Shown here one piece after another: positions 22,163-32,553 of a stretch of DNA of 64,000 nt; position 1 is the stretch's first letter, and each line of letters opens with the position of its first letter. The translations under genes and the position numbers were made by a program. Below the pieces are notes generated by a model. It saw nothing but the letters and a program-made list of their open reading frames with translations. It did no database searches and was not told the origin of the DNA. The stretch comes from Microbacterium sp. zg-Y1090 (lineage in GTDB: Bacteria; Actinomycetota; Actinomycetes; Actinomycetales; Microbacteriaceae), in NCBI RefSeq assembly GCF_030246945.1, contig NZ_CP126742.1, forward strand, positions 1,612,001 through 1,676,000, written 5' to 3'.

Positions 22163-23884
22163 TCAGTCCTTCAGCGCAGACTCCGAGATCCGCACGTCGA
22201 GCGGGAAGTCGATCGGGAACTCTCCGAAAAGCAGGCGCCCGGCGGATGCCGCGGCCTCGGCGACCGCGTGGGCTGCGGCATCCGCCTGCGCCGCCGGCGC
22301 GTGCACGATCACCTCGTCATGGAGGAACAGCGCCAGATGGGACCGGCGTGCGAAGGCGGGGCCTGAGCGCGGAGCCGCGTCGCTCGCAGGCACCGGCGGG
22401 AGGGCCGCGAGTCGGTTGCGCAGGTCGGCGAGCCAGCACAGCGCCCACTCCGCCGCCGTCCCCTGCACCACGAAATTGCGGGTGAACCTGCCGCGGTCCC
22501 CCGCCCAGCGGCGCGCGCGCGACTCGTCGGCCGCGGTCGCCTCCGGTCCGCCCGCCGCGGCCTGCACGGCGTGCCACTGCGCCGGGGGCGGCGGCGAGGT
22601 GCGGCCCAGCCGGGTGGCGACGACGCCGCCGTCCTCGCCGGTGCGAGCGGCGTCGTCGACGAGCGCCATCGCCCGCGGGAAGGTGCGCCGCAATGCCGGA
22701 ACGAGCCGCCCACTGTCGCCCGTCGTGGCCCCGTACATGGCACCGAGCATCGCGACCTTCGCCTCGGCCCGCGTCTGCACGGCGCCGCGTTGCACCACGC
22801 CGGCGTACAGGTCGCGCCCGCGCGCGGCATCCGCCAGGACTGTGTCGCCCGCCATGGCCGCCAGCACCCTCGGCTCCAGCTGGGCCACGTCGGCGACCAC
22901 GAGCACCCAGCCCGGGTCGGCACGCACCGCCGCTCGCAGCTGGCGCGGCAGCTGCAGCGCGCCACCGCCCGACGACGCCCACCGACCCGTCACCACGCCG
23001 CCCGGCACGTAGACCGGGCGGAACCGGCCATCGTGCACCCAGGCGTCGAGCCATGCCCAGCCGTTGGCACTGAGGAGGCGTGCGAGCCTCTTGTACTCCA
23101 GCAGCGGCTCGATCGCCGGATGCTCGTAGCGGGTGAGCTCCCACTTGCTCGTCGACGACGCGTCGATGCCTGCGCGGTGCAGCGCACGCAACAGCTTCGG
23201 CTGCGAGTCCAGGCTCAGCTGGGGGTCGCCCAGCGCGGCGCGCACCCGATCGGCGGCAGCCTGCAGCGCTCGCGGCACTCCCCCGCCGGCGGGACGGGGG
23301 CCGAGCACGGCGGTCAGCAGCTCGTCGTGCGCGTCAACGTCCCACGGGAGTCCCGCCGCCCGCAGCTCGGCCGCCACCAGGGCCCCGGCGGACTCCGCCG
23401 CCAGCAGCAGCCGCAGCCGTCCCGGATCGCGCGCGGAAGCGACGGCGGCATGCTGGCGCTGCAGCTCCGCGATCGCGTCGTCGAGCCCCTCCGGCAGGCC
23501 CGGCGCGGATGCCGCATCGAGCTCGAACAGCGTCGGCGCCGCATCGCTCGGGATCGCGGCAGCGGCGTCCCATCCTTCGGCGGCGCGCAGATCGGATGGG
23601 TCCGCCACGAGCACGCTGTCCCGCAGGATGGCGTGACAGAGCCTCAGGTCGCGACAGCGGGCGACCCGGATGCCGCCGGCGAGCAGACCGTCGTACCAGG
23701 TGGGGGTGTCGCCCCACACCCATCGCGGTGCGTGCGCCTCCTCCCTGGCAGCCACCCACGCCGGCAGGTCGCCGATCGGCTCCCGGCGCACTTCCGTGCC
23801 GGCATCATCGACGAACGCGGCGGCCATTCCGTCGGCGGTGCGGCCGACGACGATCCACGCCGGCGCGGGGTCAGCTGCGGACAC
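22163..23884 (-). CDS. Family A DNA polymerase-like protein (bifunctional 3'-5' exonuclease/DNA polymerase)
   Basis: This 573-residue protein carries a divergent, short exonuclease-like N-terminal half (about residues 1-230) and a recognisable PolI-type polymerase half. Palm and fingers motifs are visible: FRPVYVPGGVVTGRWASSGGGALQLPRQLR (motif near the template strand), VLVVADVAQLEPRVLAAMAGD (motif A, Asp), the fingers region KVAMLGAMYGATTGDSGR (motif B region) and LFLHDEVIVHAP (motif C, HDE). The protein is smaller than PolA and lacks the 5' nuclease domain. It belongs to an actinobacterial group whose role is unclear; repair synthesis is the natural guess. It starts with GTG at 23884, 12 nt after the zinc-ribbon gene, so the two form an operon. 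Confidence 0.85.
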   Translation of the reverse strand: MSAADPAPAWIVVGRTADGMAAAFVDDAGTEVRREPIGDLPAWVAAREEAHAPRWVWGDTPTWYDGLLAGGIRVARCRDLRLCHAILRDSVLVADPSDLRAAEGWDAAAAIPSDAAPTLFELDAASAPGLPEGLDDAIAELQRQHAAVASARDPGRLRLLLAAESAGALVAAELRAAGLPWDVDAHDELLTAVLGPRPAGGGVPRALQAAADRVRAALGDPQLSLDSQPKLLRALHRAGIDASSTSKWELTRYEHPAIEPLLEYKRLARLLSANGWAWLDAWVHDGRFRPVYVPGGVVTGRWASSGGGALQLPRQLRAAVRADPGWVLVVADVAQLEPRVLAAMAGDTVLADAARGRDLYAGVVQRGAVQTRAEAKVAMLGAMYGATTGDSGRLVPALRRTFPRAMALVDDAARTGEDGGVVATRLGRTSPPPPAQWHAVQAAAGGPEATAADESRARRWAGDRGRFTRNFVVQGTAAEWALCWLADLRNRLAALPPVPASDAAPRSGPAFARRSHLALFLHDEVIVHAPAAQADAAAHAVAEAAASAGRLLFGEFPIDFPLDVRISESALKD

Positions 23885-23896
23885 CCGCCGTGCCGG

Positions 23897-24631
23897 TCAC
23901 AGGCCGGACTCCTCCGTGCGCTCCAGGATGCAGCCGCATTCGGGGCAGGTCACGACGGTGTCGGCAGGGGTGTCGCGGATGGCCTGGCGGTCGGTGCCGG
24001 AAAGCACCATCCGGCATCCCTCGCAGGTGCCGCGCCGCAGCAGGGCGGCGCCGACCGCGGAACGGGCGGCGATGCGGTCGTACATCGCGACGAGTTCGGC
24101 GGGCAGCTCCCCCACGATGGCGGCGCGATCGCGGGCGGCTTCATCGAGACGTGCGGTCGCCTCGGCGACCACGGCCTTCGCCTCGTCGGAGAGCCGGGAC
24201 CCCTCGGCGTTGGTCTCGGCGATGAGGGCTTCCTGGGCGGCGACCTCGGCGTCGGCACGCTCGAGCTTCTCCATCACCTCGAGCTCGGCATCCTCCAGCG
24301 CACTGCGGCGCTTGCCGAGCGACGCGATCTCGTGCTCGAGGCCCTGCGCCTCCTTGGCGTTCGCGCTGGTCGTGAGGCGCTGCGCGTCGCGGTCGCTGCG
24401 GGCCTGCACGACCGCGACGTCCGCCTCGATGCGCGCCAGCTCGGTGCGGGCGTCGTCGCGCGCTCCGAGCAGCTGAGCGAGCTGCTGGTTGTAGGTCTGT
24501 CGCTGCGCGAGCAGCTCCTTGACGCGGGCGGCCTGCGGGGGCTGGGCGCGGGTGCGCTCGGCCTGACCGATGCGTGCGTCGAGGTCGGCGATGTCGAGGA
24601 GTCGGCGCTGGTCGGCGGGGCTGGCGTTCAC
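23897..24631 (-). CDS. C4-type zinc-ribbon coiled-coil protein (CdsZ family)
   Basis: This 244-residue protein has a long antiparallel coiled coil (about residues 20-175, rich in Ala/Glu/Arg heptads) followed by a zinc ribbon with CEGC near residue 202 and CPEC near 229 as metal ligands. This is the layout of the zf-RING_7/CdsZ family found in nearly all actinobacteria and also in chlamydiae, where members bind nucleic acid. It is cytoplasmic. The GTG at 24631 gives MNASPADQRRLLDIADLDARI, the normal N-terminus. It is the first gene of an operon with the polymerase-like gene, which supports a role around DNA or RNA. Confidence 0.88.
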   Translation of the reverse strand: MNASPADQRRLLDIADLDARIGQAERTRAQPPQAARVKELLAQRQTYNQQLAQLLGARDDARTELARIEADVAVVQARSDRDAQRLTTSANAKEAQGLEHEIASLGKRRSALEDAELEVMEKLERADAEVAAQEALIAETNAEGSRLSDEAKAVVAEATARLDEAARDRAAIVGELPAELVAMYDRIAARSAVGAALLRRGTCEGCRMVLSGTDRQAIRDTPADTVVTCPECGCILERTEESGL

Positions 24632-24684
24632 GTCTCCAACCTACCTCCCGTGCGCGCCCGCCACCGAGGCTTAGGATGGCGGGT

Positions 24685-24756
24685 GGCCGGTTGGCGCAGC
24701 GGTAGCGCAGCTCCTTTACACGGAGAAGGTCACCAGTTCGATCCTGGTACCGGCCA
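24685..24756 (+). tRNA. tRNA-Val (anticodon TAC)
   Basis: The 72-nt cloverleaf has acceptor pairs GGCCGGT/ACCGGCC with discriminator A, D-arm GCGC...GCGC, anticodon loop TTTACAC (anticodon TAC) on a CTCC/GGAG stem, and T-arm CCAG TTCGATC CTGG. CCA is not encoded. TAGGAT at 24672-24677 is a suitable -10 box 7 nt upstream. Confidence 0.95.
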
Positions 24757-24912
24757 CGACGCGCGTCGCACCCGCATTTCCCCCGGCCCACCCCGCGCCG
24801 CGCGCCGCCTGAGTGGGTAGGCTGAACGATGGCGCGTTGTGTGGTGCGAACAAAGCCCCCGCTCCCTGCGCCGCGTGTACCTGGCACGATCTGCCATAGA
24901 GAAAGGTCTTCC

Positions 24913-27642
24913 GTGACTGTCAACGATCAGGATCCGTACTCGCAGGAGGCCCTCGACAGCGACCCGGAGGAGACCTCCGAGTGGCAGGAGTCGCTCTCTC
25001 AGCTCGTCGATGCCAAGGGTTCCGGCCGCGGCCGCGAGATCATGCTCAGCCTGCTGCAGAAGTCGCACGAGCTGCAGCTGAACGTGCCGCAGGTGCCGAC
25101 CACGGACTACATCAACACCATCGCGCCTGAGAACGAGCCCGAGTTCCCCGGCGACGAGGAGCTCGAACGCCGCTACCGCCGCTGGATCCGCTGGAACGCC
25201 GCCATCACGGTGCACCGCGCCCAGCGCCCGGGGATCGGTGTCGGCGGACACATCTCCACCTACGCCTCGTCCGCATCGCTGTACGAAGTCGGGTTCAACC
25301 ACTTCTTCCGCGGGCTCGACGACCCGTCCGGCGGCGACCAGGTCTTCATCCAGGGCCACGCCTCCCCCGGCATCTACGCACGCTCGTTCCTCGAGGGACG
25401 CCTCAGCGCCGACCAGCTCGACGGGTTCCGCCAGGAGGCGTCCAAGGCGCCCAACGGCATCCCGTCCTACCCGCACCCTCGCCTCATGCCGGACTACTGG
25501 CAGTTCCCGACCGTGTCGATGGGCCTCGGGCCGATCAACGCGATCTACCAGGCGATGACGAACAAGTACCTGACGAACCGAGGGATCAAGGACGCCTCCG
25601 ACTCCCACGTGTGGGCGTTCCTCGGCGACGGCGAGATGGACGAGGTCGAGAGCCGCGGACAGCTGCAGGTCGCAGCCAACGAGGGCCTCGACAACCTCAC
25701 CTTCGTCGTCAACTGCAACCTGCAGCGCCTGGACGGCCCGGTCCGCGGCAACGGCAAGATCATCCAGGAGCTCGAGAGCTTCTTCCGCGGCGCCGGCTGG
25801 AACGTCATCAAGGTCGTCTGGGGCCGCGGCTGGGATGAGCTGCTGTCGCAGGACGACGAGGGCGCCCTGGTGCGTCTGATGAACACCACGCCCGACGGTG
25901 ACTTCCAGACCTACCGCGCCGAGGACGGCAAGTTCATCCGCGACCACTTCTTCGGTCGCGACGAGCGCACGGCCAAGATGGTCGAGGACTGGTCCGACGA
26001 CGACATCTGGGGCAAGCTCCGTCGCGGCGGGCTGGACTACCAGAAGGTCTACGCCGCCTACAAGACGGCGCTGGCGCACAAGGGCCAGCCGACGGTCATC
26101 CTGGCGAAGACCATCAAGGGCTACGGTCTGGGTCACCACTTCGAGGGACGCAATGCGACCCACCAGATGAAGAAGATGACCCTCGAAGACCTCAAGCACT
26201 TCCGCGACTCCATGCGCATCCCGATCTCGGACGCGCAACTCGAGGAGAACCCCTACCTGCCGCCGTACTACCACCCCGGCATGGAGGACGACACGATCCG
26301 CTACATGGTGGAGCGCCGCCGCAACCTGGGCGGCTTCCTGCCCGAGCGCCGCAGCACCCACGTGCCGATCAGCCTCCCCGACGAGAGCGCCTACGCGCTG
26401 CCGAAGAAGGGGTCGGGCACGCAGGAGATCGCCACGACGATGGCGTTCGTCCGCCTGCTCAAGGACCTGCTGCGCGCGAAGGACTTCGGCCACCGCATCG
26501 TCCCGATCATCCCGGACGAGGCGCGCACGTTCGGCATCGACGCGTACTTCCCGACGGCGAAGATCTACAACCCGCACGGGCAGAACTACACCTCCGTCGA
26601 CCGCGAGCTGCTGCTGGCCTACAAGGAGAGCCCGCAGGGCCAGATCCTGCACGTCGGCATCAACGAGGCCGGCGCGGTGGCGGCGTTCACCAACGTGGGC
26701 ACGTCGTACGCCACGCACGGCGAGCCGCTGATCCCGGTGTACGTCTTCTACTCGATGTTCGGCTTCCAGCGCACGGGCGACGCCCAGTGGGCCGCCGGCG
26801 ACCAGATGGCGCGCGGATTCATCATCGGCGCGACCGCCGGCCGCACCACGCTCACCGGTGAGGGCCTGCAGCACGCGGACGGACACTCGCACATGCTGGC
26901 GGCCACCAACCCCGCCACCGTCTCGTACGACCCCGCGTTCGGCTACGAGATCGCGCACATCGTGCGCTCCGGTCTCGAGCGCATGTACGGCGGGTCGCAC
27001 CCCGACCCCAACGTCATGTACTACCTCACGGTGTACAACGAGCCGCTGGTGCAGCCGGCCGAGCCCGAGGGCGTGGACGTGGACGGCATCGTCCGCGGCA
27101 TCCACCGCATCTCGGTCGGCGAGGGCGACGGGCCGCGCGCACAGCTGCTCGCCTCGGGTGTCGGTGTGCCGTGGGCTCAGGAGGCGCAGCGCCTGCTGAA
27201 GGACGACTGGGGTGTGATCGCCGATGTGTGGTCGGTGACCTCGTGGACCGAGCTGCGCCGCGACGGCCTGGCCGCCGACGAGCACAACTTCCTGCACCCG
27301 ACCGAGGAGCCGCGCACCGCGTACATCACCGAGAAGCTGCGCGACGCGCAGGGTCCGGTCGTCGCGGTCAGCGACTTCATGCACGCCGTGCAGGACCAGA
27401 TCCGCCCCTGGGTGCCGCAGCGTTTCGCGACGCTCGGCGCCGACGGCTTCGGGTTCTCGGACACCCGCCCCGCAGCGCGTCGCTTCTTCAAGATCGACGG
27501 GCCGTCGATCGTGGTGCGCACGCTGCAGGCGCTGGCCGATGAGGGCGTCGTGGACCGCGGTCTGTCCGCTCAGGCGATCGAGAAGTACCGCCTGTACGAC
27601 GTCACCGCGGGCACGAGCGGCAACGCGGGCGGGGAAAGCTGA
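24913..27642 (+). CDS. aceE: Pyruvate dehydrogenase E1 component, homodimeric
   Basis: This 909-residue protein decarboxylates pyruvate with thiamine diphosphate and passes the acetyl group to the E2 lipoyl domain, producing acetyl-CoA. It has the transketolase-like thiamine-diphosphate motif GDGEMDE...[19 protein letters not shown], and the C-terminal halves [12 protein letters not shown] and YYLTVYNEP. The length matches the AceE type used in actinobacteria. The GTG at 24913 ([12 protein letters not shown]), preceded by AAAGG, is preferred over an ATG 84 nt upstream that would add an unusual Pro/Arg tail. It lies directly before the fatty-acid regulator and synthesis genes, so acetyl-CoA supply and use are side by side. 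Confidence 0.96.
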   Translation: MTVNDQDPYSQEALDSDPEETSEWQESLSQLVDAKGSGRGREIMLSLLQKSHELQLNVPQVPTTDYINTIAPENEPEFPGDEELERRYRRWIRWNAAITVHRAQRPGIGVGGHISTYASSASLYEVGFNHFFRGLDDPSGGDQVFIQGHASPGIYARSFLEGRLSADQLDGFRQEASKAPNGIPSYPHPRLMPDYWQFPTVSMGLGPINAIYQAMTNKYLTNRGIKDASDSHVWAFLGDGEMDEVESRGQLQVAANEGLDNLTFVVNCNLQRLDGPVRGNGKIIQELESFFRGAGWNVIKVVWGRGWDELLSQDDEGALVRLMNTTPDGDFQTYRAEDGKFIRDHFFGRDERTAKMVEDWSDDDIWGKLRRGGLDYQKVYAAYKTALAHKGQPTVILAKTIKGYGLGHHFEGRNATHQMKKMTLEDLKHFRDSMRIPISDAQLEENPYLPPYYHPGMEDDTIRYMVERRRNLGGFLPERRSTHVPISLPDESAYALPKKGSGTQEIATTMAFVRLLKDLLRAKDFGHRIVPIIPDEARTFGIDAYFPTAKIYNPHGQNYTSVDRELLLAYKESPQGQILHVGINEAGAVAAFTNVGTSYATHGEPLIPVYVFYSMFGFQRTGDAQWAAGDQMARGFIIGATAGRTTLTGEGLQHADGHSHMLAATNPATVSYDPAFGYEIAHIVRSGLERMYGGSHPDPNVMYYLTVYNEPLVQPAEPEGVDVDGIVRGIHRISVGEGDGPRAQLLASGVGVPWAQEAQRLLKDDWGVIADVWSVTSWTELRRDGLAADEHNFLHPTEEPRTAYITEKLRDAQGPVVAVSDFMHAVQDQIRPWVPQRFATLGADGFGFSDTRPAARRFFKIDGPSIVVRTLQALADEGVVDRGLSAQAIEKYRLYDVTAGTSGNAGGES

Positions 27643-27650
27643 TCGAGCGC

Positions 27651-28871
27651 ATGTCCGCCGCCCCCACCGCATCGGAGAAGGCCGAGACGCTCGCTTGGCT
27701 GCGGCGCATCTCGGGCGACCTCGCGACGGCGACCATCAAGCGACTGGAGGACACGCTCCCCTGGTACGCGGAGATGCCGCCGGCGCGACGGTCGGCGGTG
27801 GGGCTGGTGGCGCAGGCCGGCATCACGTCGTTCATCCAGTGGTACGACGACCCGACGTCCACACCCTGGATCGCGGCGGACATCTTCGCCGCGGCGCCGC
27901 GTGAACTGCTGCGCAGTGTCAGCCTGACCCAGACGTTGCAGCTGATCCGCGTGACGGTCGCCGTGACCGAGGAGCGTGTGGCCGGTCGCGACGAGGATCT
28001 GCGCGAGGCGATCCTGCTCTACTCGCGCGAGGTCGCCTTCGCCGCGGCCGACGTCTACGCCCGTGCCGCCGAGGCGCGCGGCCTGTGGGATGCGCGGCTC
28101 GAGGCACTGGTGGTGGACTCGATCCTCACCGGTGAGACCGACGAGGAACTGCCGAGTCGCATCGCCGCCCTCGGGTGGCACGGCCACGGCGAGGTCGCGG
28201 TGCTCGTGGGCACCACGCCCCCGCAGTTCGACGTCGACCAGGTGCGGCGCATGGCGCGCAAGCTCGACGTCGACGTGCTGATCGGCGTGCAGGGCTCCCG
28301 CCTCGTGCTGGTGCTCGGTCGCTCGCAGCCGCCCGGCAAGGAGGAGTCCTCCGAGCCGGAGATGCCCTTCCCCGAGATCGCGCAGCGCCTGGAGCCGTGC
28401 TTCGGCCCTGGCTATCTCGTGCTCGGCCCGGCCGTGCCCGCGCTGGTCGAAGCGAGCCAGAGCGCCCGCGCTGCCCTCGCCGGGTTCGCCGTGGCGCGCG
28501 CGTGGCGCAACGCTCCGCGGCCTGTCGAAGCCGACGATCTGCTTCCCGAGCGCGCCCTCGCCGGCGACTCGGTAGCCAAGCAGACGCTCGTCGAGCGCAT
28601 CTACCGCCCGCTGCAGGCTCACAGCACCGACCTGGTGGCGACGCTGTGGAGCTATCTCGACAACGGCAGGTCGCTCGAAGCGACCGCACGCGAGCTGTTC
28701 GTGCATCCGAACACCGTGCGATACCGGCTCAAGCGCGTCTCCGATGTCATCGGCTGGGATGCCACCGGCCCCCGCGAGGCGCTCATCCTGCAGACCGCGC
28801 TCATCCTGGGTTCGATCGGCACGGACGCGGCCCGCCGTCGGCCCGCACCGCACCGCCGCCAGCACGCGTGA
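27651..28871 (+). CDS. fasR: PucR-type transcriptional regulator of fatty-acid synthesis (FasR-like)
   Basis: This 406-residue protein has a GGDEF-like CdaR middle domain and a C-terminal PucR helix-turn-helix: LVATLWSYLDNGRSLEATARELFVHPNTVRYRLKRVSDVIG. In Streptomyces the same gene, directly before fabD-fabH-acpP-fabF, encodes FasR, the activator of that operon. Here it lies 8 nt after aceE and 85 nt before fabD, the same order. The N-terminal part (SEKAETLAWLRRISGDLATATIKRL) is the conserved FasR start. An ATG at 27651 follows a GGGGAAAG ribosome-binding site. The role as fatty-acid-synthesis activator is inferred from synteny. Confidence 0.88.
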   Translation: MSAAPTASEKAETLAWLRRISGDLATATIKRLEDTLPWYAEMPPARRSAVGLVAQAGITSFIQWYDDPTSTPWIAADIFAAAPRELLRSVSLTQTLQLIRVTVAVTEERVAGRDEDLREAILLYSREVAFAAADVYARAAEARGLWDARLEALVVDSILTGETDEELPSRIAALGWHGHGEVAVLVGTTPPQFDVDQVRRMARKLDVDVLIGVQGSRLVLVLGRSQPPGKEESSEPEMPFPEIAQRLEPCFGPGYLVLGPAVPALVEASQSARAALAGFAVARAWRNAPRPVEADDLLPERALAGDSVAKQTLVERIYRPLQAHSTDLVATLWSYLDNGRSLEATARELFVHPNTVRYRLKRVSDVIGWDATGPREALILQTALILGSIGTDAARRRPAPHRRQHA

Positions 28872-28956
28872 TGTTGTACGCCGCGCACAAGGGTTTCTTT
28901 CATTCTTGTGAGGCGTTCGCCAGAACCCCCCGGGGAGTTGTTGGCAGGATGGTCAA

Positions 28957-29868
28957 GTGATCATCGCCGTCTTCCCCGGTCAGGGCTCGCAGACCCCCGG
29001 GTTCCTCTCCCCCTGGCTGGACGTCGACGGCGCGCGCGAGCGCCTGCAGGCCGCGTCCGACGCGGCGGGCGTCGACCTGCTCGCCGCCGGCACCGAATGG
29101 GATGCCGATCGCATCCGCGACACCGCCGTGGCCCAGCCGCTCATCGTCGCTGCGAGCCTGCTGTCCTGGGACGCGCTCGTCGCGCACGCGCCGGCGCGCC
29201 CTGCCGGCGTCGCCGGGCACTCGGTCGGCGAGATCTCTGCCCTGGTGGCGGCCGGCGTGCTCACCGAGCACGAGGGTATGCGGCTGGTCGGCATCCGCGG
29301 GCGGGCGATGGCCGATGCCGCTGCGGCAGAGCAGTCCGGCATGAGCGCGGTCATCGGCGGCGACCAGGATGCCGTCGTGGCGCGTCTGTCGGAACTCGAC
29401 CTCGCGCCCGCGAACTACAACGGCGGCGGCCAGATCGTCGCCGCGGGCGCTTCGGCCGCGCTGGCTGAACTCGCCGCCACCCCCGTGGCCGGCACCCGGG
29501 TCATCCCGCTGCAGGTGGCCGGCGCGTTCCACACCCGATACATGCTTCCCGCCGTCGAGACGCTGCGCACCGCTGCGGCCGACGTGCAGCCCGCCGACCC
29601 GGCGGTGACACTGTGGACCAACCACGACGGCTCCACGGTCAGCGGCGGCCGCGAAGCGCTCGATCTGCTGGTGGCCCAGGTCGCCTCGCCTGTCCGGTGG
29701 GACCTCTGCATGGCATCCTTCGCCGAGCACGGCGTGACCGGCATCATCGAACTCTCCCCCGCCGGTACGCTGACGGGACTGGCCAAGCGGGCGCTGCGCG
29801 GCGTGCCGACGGTGGCCGTGAAGACCCCCGACGACCTGGCCGCCGCGGCGGCCATGCTGGGAGCATGA
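28957..29868 (+). CDS. fabD: Malonyl-CoA:ACP malonyltransferase
   Basis: This 303-residue enzyme moves malonyl from CoA to acyl carrier protein. It has the N-terminal FPGQGSQTPG motif, the active-site GHSVGEISAL (Ser nucleophile), VAGAFHTRYM (catalytic His) and a C-terminal ELSPAGTLTGLAKR. The GTG at 28957 is preceded by AGGATGG. It is the first gene of the fab cluster, with the likely FasR-controlled promoter in the 85-nt gap upstream. The stop TGA lies at the fabH start region. Confidence 0.96.
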   Translation: MIIAVFPGQGSQTPGFLSPWLDVDGARERLQAASDAAGVDLLAAGTEWDADRIRDTAVAQPLIVAASLLSWDALVAHAPARPAGVAGHSVGEISALVAAGVLTEHEGMRLVGIRGRAMADAAAAEQSGMSAVIGGDQDAVVARLSELDLAPANYNGGGQIVAAGASAALAELAATPVAGTRVIPLQVAGAFHTRYMLPAVETLRTAAADVQPADPAVTLWTNHDGSTVSGGREALDLLVAQVASPVRWDLCMASFAEHGVTGIIELSPAGTLTGLAKRALRGVPTVAVKTPDDLAAAAAMLGA

Positions 29869-29870
29869 AC

Positions 29871-30872
29871 ATGAGCGTGACCCTCCGCCAGGCCTCCGGG
29901 CCCGCCCACACCCGCATCTACGCCTACGGCGCGGCCCGCGGCGAGATCGCGGTGCCCAACGACGACCTCATCGGCCCCATCGACTCGAGCGACGAGTGGA
30001 TCCGCCAGCGGACCGGCATCGTCACCCGCACGCGCGCCGTGGCCGGGACGACCGCCGTCGACCTGGCTGCCGACGCCGCCGCCGAGGCCGTGGCGCGTTC
30101 CGGCGTCGACCCGGCTGCGATCGACGCCGTGATCGTGGCGACCGTCTCCAACCCGAAGCAGACCCCCTCGGTGTCGGCCATCGTCGCCGACCGCATCGGC
30201 GCCAACCCCGCCGCGGCATACGACGTCAACGCCGCCTGCGCCGGGTTCGCCTACGCCGTCGCGCAGGCCGACGCCCTCATCCGCGCGGGAGCCGCCCACT
30301 ACGCCGTCGTCGTCGGCGCCGAGAAGCTCAGCGACATCGTCGACCCCACCGACCGCTCGATCTCGTTCCTGCTCGGCGACGGCGCGGGCGCCGTGGTCAT
30401 CGGGCCGAGCGAGACCCCCGGCATCGGCCCCACCGTCTGGGGGTCCGACGGCTCCAAGGCCGATGCGGTCGGGATGAACCACACGCTCGTGGACTTCCGC
30501 GACGGCAAAGCGCCGTGGCCGACGCTCCGCCAGGAGGGGCCCACGGTGTTCCGCTGGGCCGTCTGGGAGATGGTGAAGGTGGCACGCCAGGCCCTGGAAG
30601 AGGCCGGCGTCACCGCTGACGATCTCGCCGCGTTCGTGCCGCACCAGGCGAACATGCGGATCATCGACGAGTTCGCCAAGCAGCTGAAGCTGCCGGAGTC
30701 GGTCGTGATCGGTCGCGACATCGAGACGACGGGCAACACCTCCGCGGCATCCATCCCCCTCGCCACCCACCGGCTGCTCGAGGAGCATCCCGAGCTGTCG
30801 GGCGGACTCGCGCTGCAGATCGGCTTCGGCGCCGGCCTGGTGTTCGGCGCGCAGGTGGTCGTGCTGCCCTGA
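29871..30872 (+). CDS. fabH: Beta-ketoacyl-ACP synthase III
   Basis: The enzyme of about 333 residues starts fatty-acid chains by condensing an acyl-CoA with malonyl-ACP. The catalytic triad is visible: Cys in NAACAGFAYAV, His in VPHQANMRII and Asn in TTGNTSAASIP. SSDEWIRQRTGI is the conserved N-terminal substrate motif. Two ATG codons compete: 29865 overlaps the fabD stop, and 29871 has better spacing (7 nt) from GGGAG, so 29871 is used. Primer choice (branched or straight) cannot be told from sequence. It is translationally coupled to fabD. Confidence 0.96.
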   Translation: MSVTLRQASGPAHTRIYAYGAARGEIAVPNDDLIGPIDSSDEWIRQRTGIVTRTRAVAGTTAVDLAADAAAEAVARSGVDPAAIDAVIVATVSNPKQTPSVSAIVADRIGANPAAAYDVNAACAGFAYAVAQADALIRAGAAHYAVVVGAEKLSDIVDPTDRSISFLLGDGAGAVVIGPSETPGIGPTVWGSDGSKADAVGMNHTLVDFRDGKAPWPTLRQEGPTVFRWAVWEMVKVARQALEEAGVTADDLAAFVPHQANMRIIDEFAKQLKLPESVVIGRDIETTGNTSAASIPLATHRLLEEHPELSGGLALQIGFGAGLVFGAQVVVLP

Positions 30873-30954
30873 GCGCGACGACCGCCACCCTAAACTGAAC
30901 AGCGGCCCGCCGGGCCGCAGCACCTCGAAGAAACCCCCAGAACAGGAGCATCCC

Positions 30955-31203
30955 ATGGCTTACACGAACGACGAGGTCCTTGCCGGACTTGCCGAACTGA
31001 TCACCGACGAGACCGGCATCTCCGCCGACGAGGTCGCCATGGAGAAGTCGTTCACCGACGACCTCGACATCGACTCCATCTCGATGATGACGATCGTCGT
31101 CAACGCCGAGGAGAAGTTCGGCGTCACCATCCCAGACGAAGAGGTCAAGAACCTCAAGACCGTCGGCGACGCCGTCACCTACATCACGTCCAACCAGGCC
31201 TGA
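30955..31203 (+). CDS. acpP: Acyl carrier protein
   Basis: This 82-residue acidic four-helix protein carries the growing acyl chain on phosphopantetheine. The attachment site is Ser41 in DLDIDSISMM; the usual motif is DSL, so Leu is replaced by Ile, which is common in actinobacterial AcpP. The ATG at 30955 has AGGAG upstream. TAAACT at 30891-30896 in the 82-nt gap after fabH is a possible extra -10 box, in keeping with the high demand for ACP. Confidence 0.96.
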   Translation: MAYTNDEVLAGLAELITDETGISADEVAMEKSFTDDLDIDSISMMTIVVNAEEKFGVTIPDEEVKNLKTVGDAVTYITSNQA

Positions 31204-31258
31204 GTCGGCAACGGTGGGGGCTCGTCCCCCACCCCGCCGGCGTGGAGGAACCACCCGC

Positions 31259-32497
31259 ATGAGCGCTCCCCGCATCGTCGTCACCGGAATCGGCGCCTCG
31301 TCGCCGATCGGCGGCACCGCGCCAGAAAGCTGGTCGGCCCTGCTGGCCGGCGCCTCCGGCGCGCGCACGCTCGAGTACGACTGGGTCGAGAAGTACCAGT
31401 TGCCGGTGACGTTCGCCGCGCAGGCCGCCGTGCGGCCCGACACCGTGCTCGCTCGTCCCGTCGCCAAGCGACTCGACCCGGCATCGCAGTTCGCCATGGT
31501 CGCGGCGATGGAGGCCTGGGCGGATGCCGGCGAGCCCGAGGTCGACCCCGAGCGCCTCGGCGTTGATTTCGCGACCGGCATCGGCGGGGTGTGGACGCTG
31601 CTCGACGCATGGGACACGCTGCGCGAGAAGGGGCCGCGTCGGGTCCTCCCGATGACCGTTCCCATGCTCATGCCCAACGCCGCGGCGGGCAACCTGTCCC
31701 TGCACTTCGGCGCCCGCGCCTACGCGCGCACCGTCGCCAGCGCCTGCGCCTCGAGCACCGAGTCGATCGTGAACGCCGTCGAGCACATCCGTGCCGGGTA
31801 CGCCGATGTGGTGATCGCCGGCGGCACTGAGTCGGCGATCCACCCGATCACGATCGCGTCGTTCGCGTCGATGCAGGCGCTGTCGCGTCGCAACGACGAC
31901 CCCGCGACGGCGTCGCGCCCGGCGAGCATCGACCGCGACGGCTTCGTCATGGGCGAGGGCGCGGGCGTGCTGATCCTCGAGACCGAGGAGCATGCCAAGG
32001 CGCGCGGCGCGAAGATCTACGCCGTCGTGGCCGGCGGCGGAGTGACGGCCGACTCGTACCACATCACCGCCAACGACCCGGAGGGCGTCGGCGCGGCGCG
32101 CGCCGTGACGATGGCACTCGCCCAGGCGGATGCTTCCCCCGATGAGGTCACGCACATCAACGCGCATGCCACCTCGACGCCGGTGGGCGACCCCAACGAG
32201 TACCAGGCGCTGCGAAAGGTGTTCGGCGACCGCGTGGGCGAGATCCCCGTCTCGGCCACCAAGGCGTCGACCGGCCACCTGCTGGGCGGCACCGGAGCCC
32301 TCGAGGCGATCTTCACGGTGCTCGCGCTGCGCGACCGCGTGGCACCGCCGACGATCAACCTCACCGAGCAGGACCCGGCCGTGCCGTTCCGGCTCTCCGG
32401 CCAGCCGACGCCCCTCGGCGACGGCGACCAGCTGGCGATCAGCAACTCGTTCGGCTTCGGCGGACACAACGCGGTCGCGGCGTTCCGTTCGGTCTGA
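31259..32497 (+). CDS. fabF: Beta-ketoacyl-ACP synthase II
   Basis: This 412-residue condensing enzyme elongates acyl-ACP. It has the Cys active site in ASACASSTESI and the two His residues in INAHATSTPVGD and KASTGHLLGGTGALEA, plus the late NSFGFGGHN loop. The ATG at 31259 is preceded by GGAGG. It is the last gene of the fab cluster, followed 15 nt later by a strong terminator. With FabD, FabH and ACP it makes up the type II fatty-acid-synthesis initiation and elongation set; fabG, fabI and fabZ are not here. Confidence 0.96.
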   Translation: MSAPRIVVTGIGASSPIGGTAPESWSALLAGASGARTLEYDWVEKYQLPVTFAAQAAVRPDTVLARPVAKRLDPASQFAMVAAMEAWADAGEPEVDPERLGVDFATGIGGVWTLLDAWDTLREKGPRRVLPMTVPMLMPNAAAGNLSLHFGARAYARTVASACASSTESIVNAVEHIRAGYADVVIAGGTESAIHPITIASFASMQALSRRNDDPATASRPASIDRDGFVMGEGAGVLILETEEHAKARGAKIYAVVAGGGVTADSYHITANDPEGVGAARAVTMALAQADASPDEVTHINAHATSTPVGDPNEYQALRKVFGDRVGEIPVSATKASTGHLLGGTGALEAIFTVLALRDRVAPPTINLTEQDPAVPFRLSGQPTPLGDGDQLAISNSFGFGGHNAVAAFRSV

Positions 32498-32512
32498 CCG
32501 CGCATCACATAC

Positions 32513-32553
32513 GACGCCCCCGGATCCGCGACAGTGCGGCATCCGGGGGCGTC
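32513..32553 (+). terminator. Terminator after fabF
   Basis: A perfect 13-bp stem (GACGCCCCCGGAT / ATCCGGGGGCGTC) with a 15-nt loop is followed by TTGTGTG. It closes the fab operon and can also act on the convergent DUF3145 transcript. Confidence 0.8.
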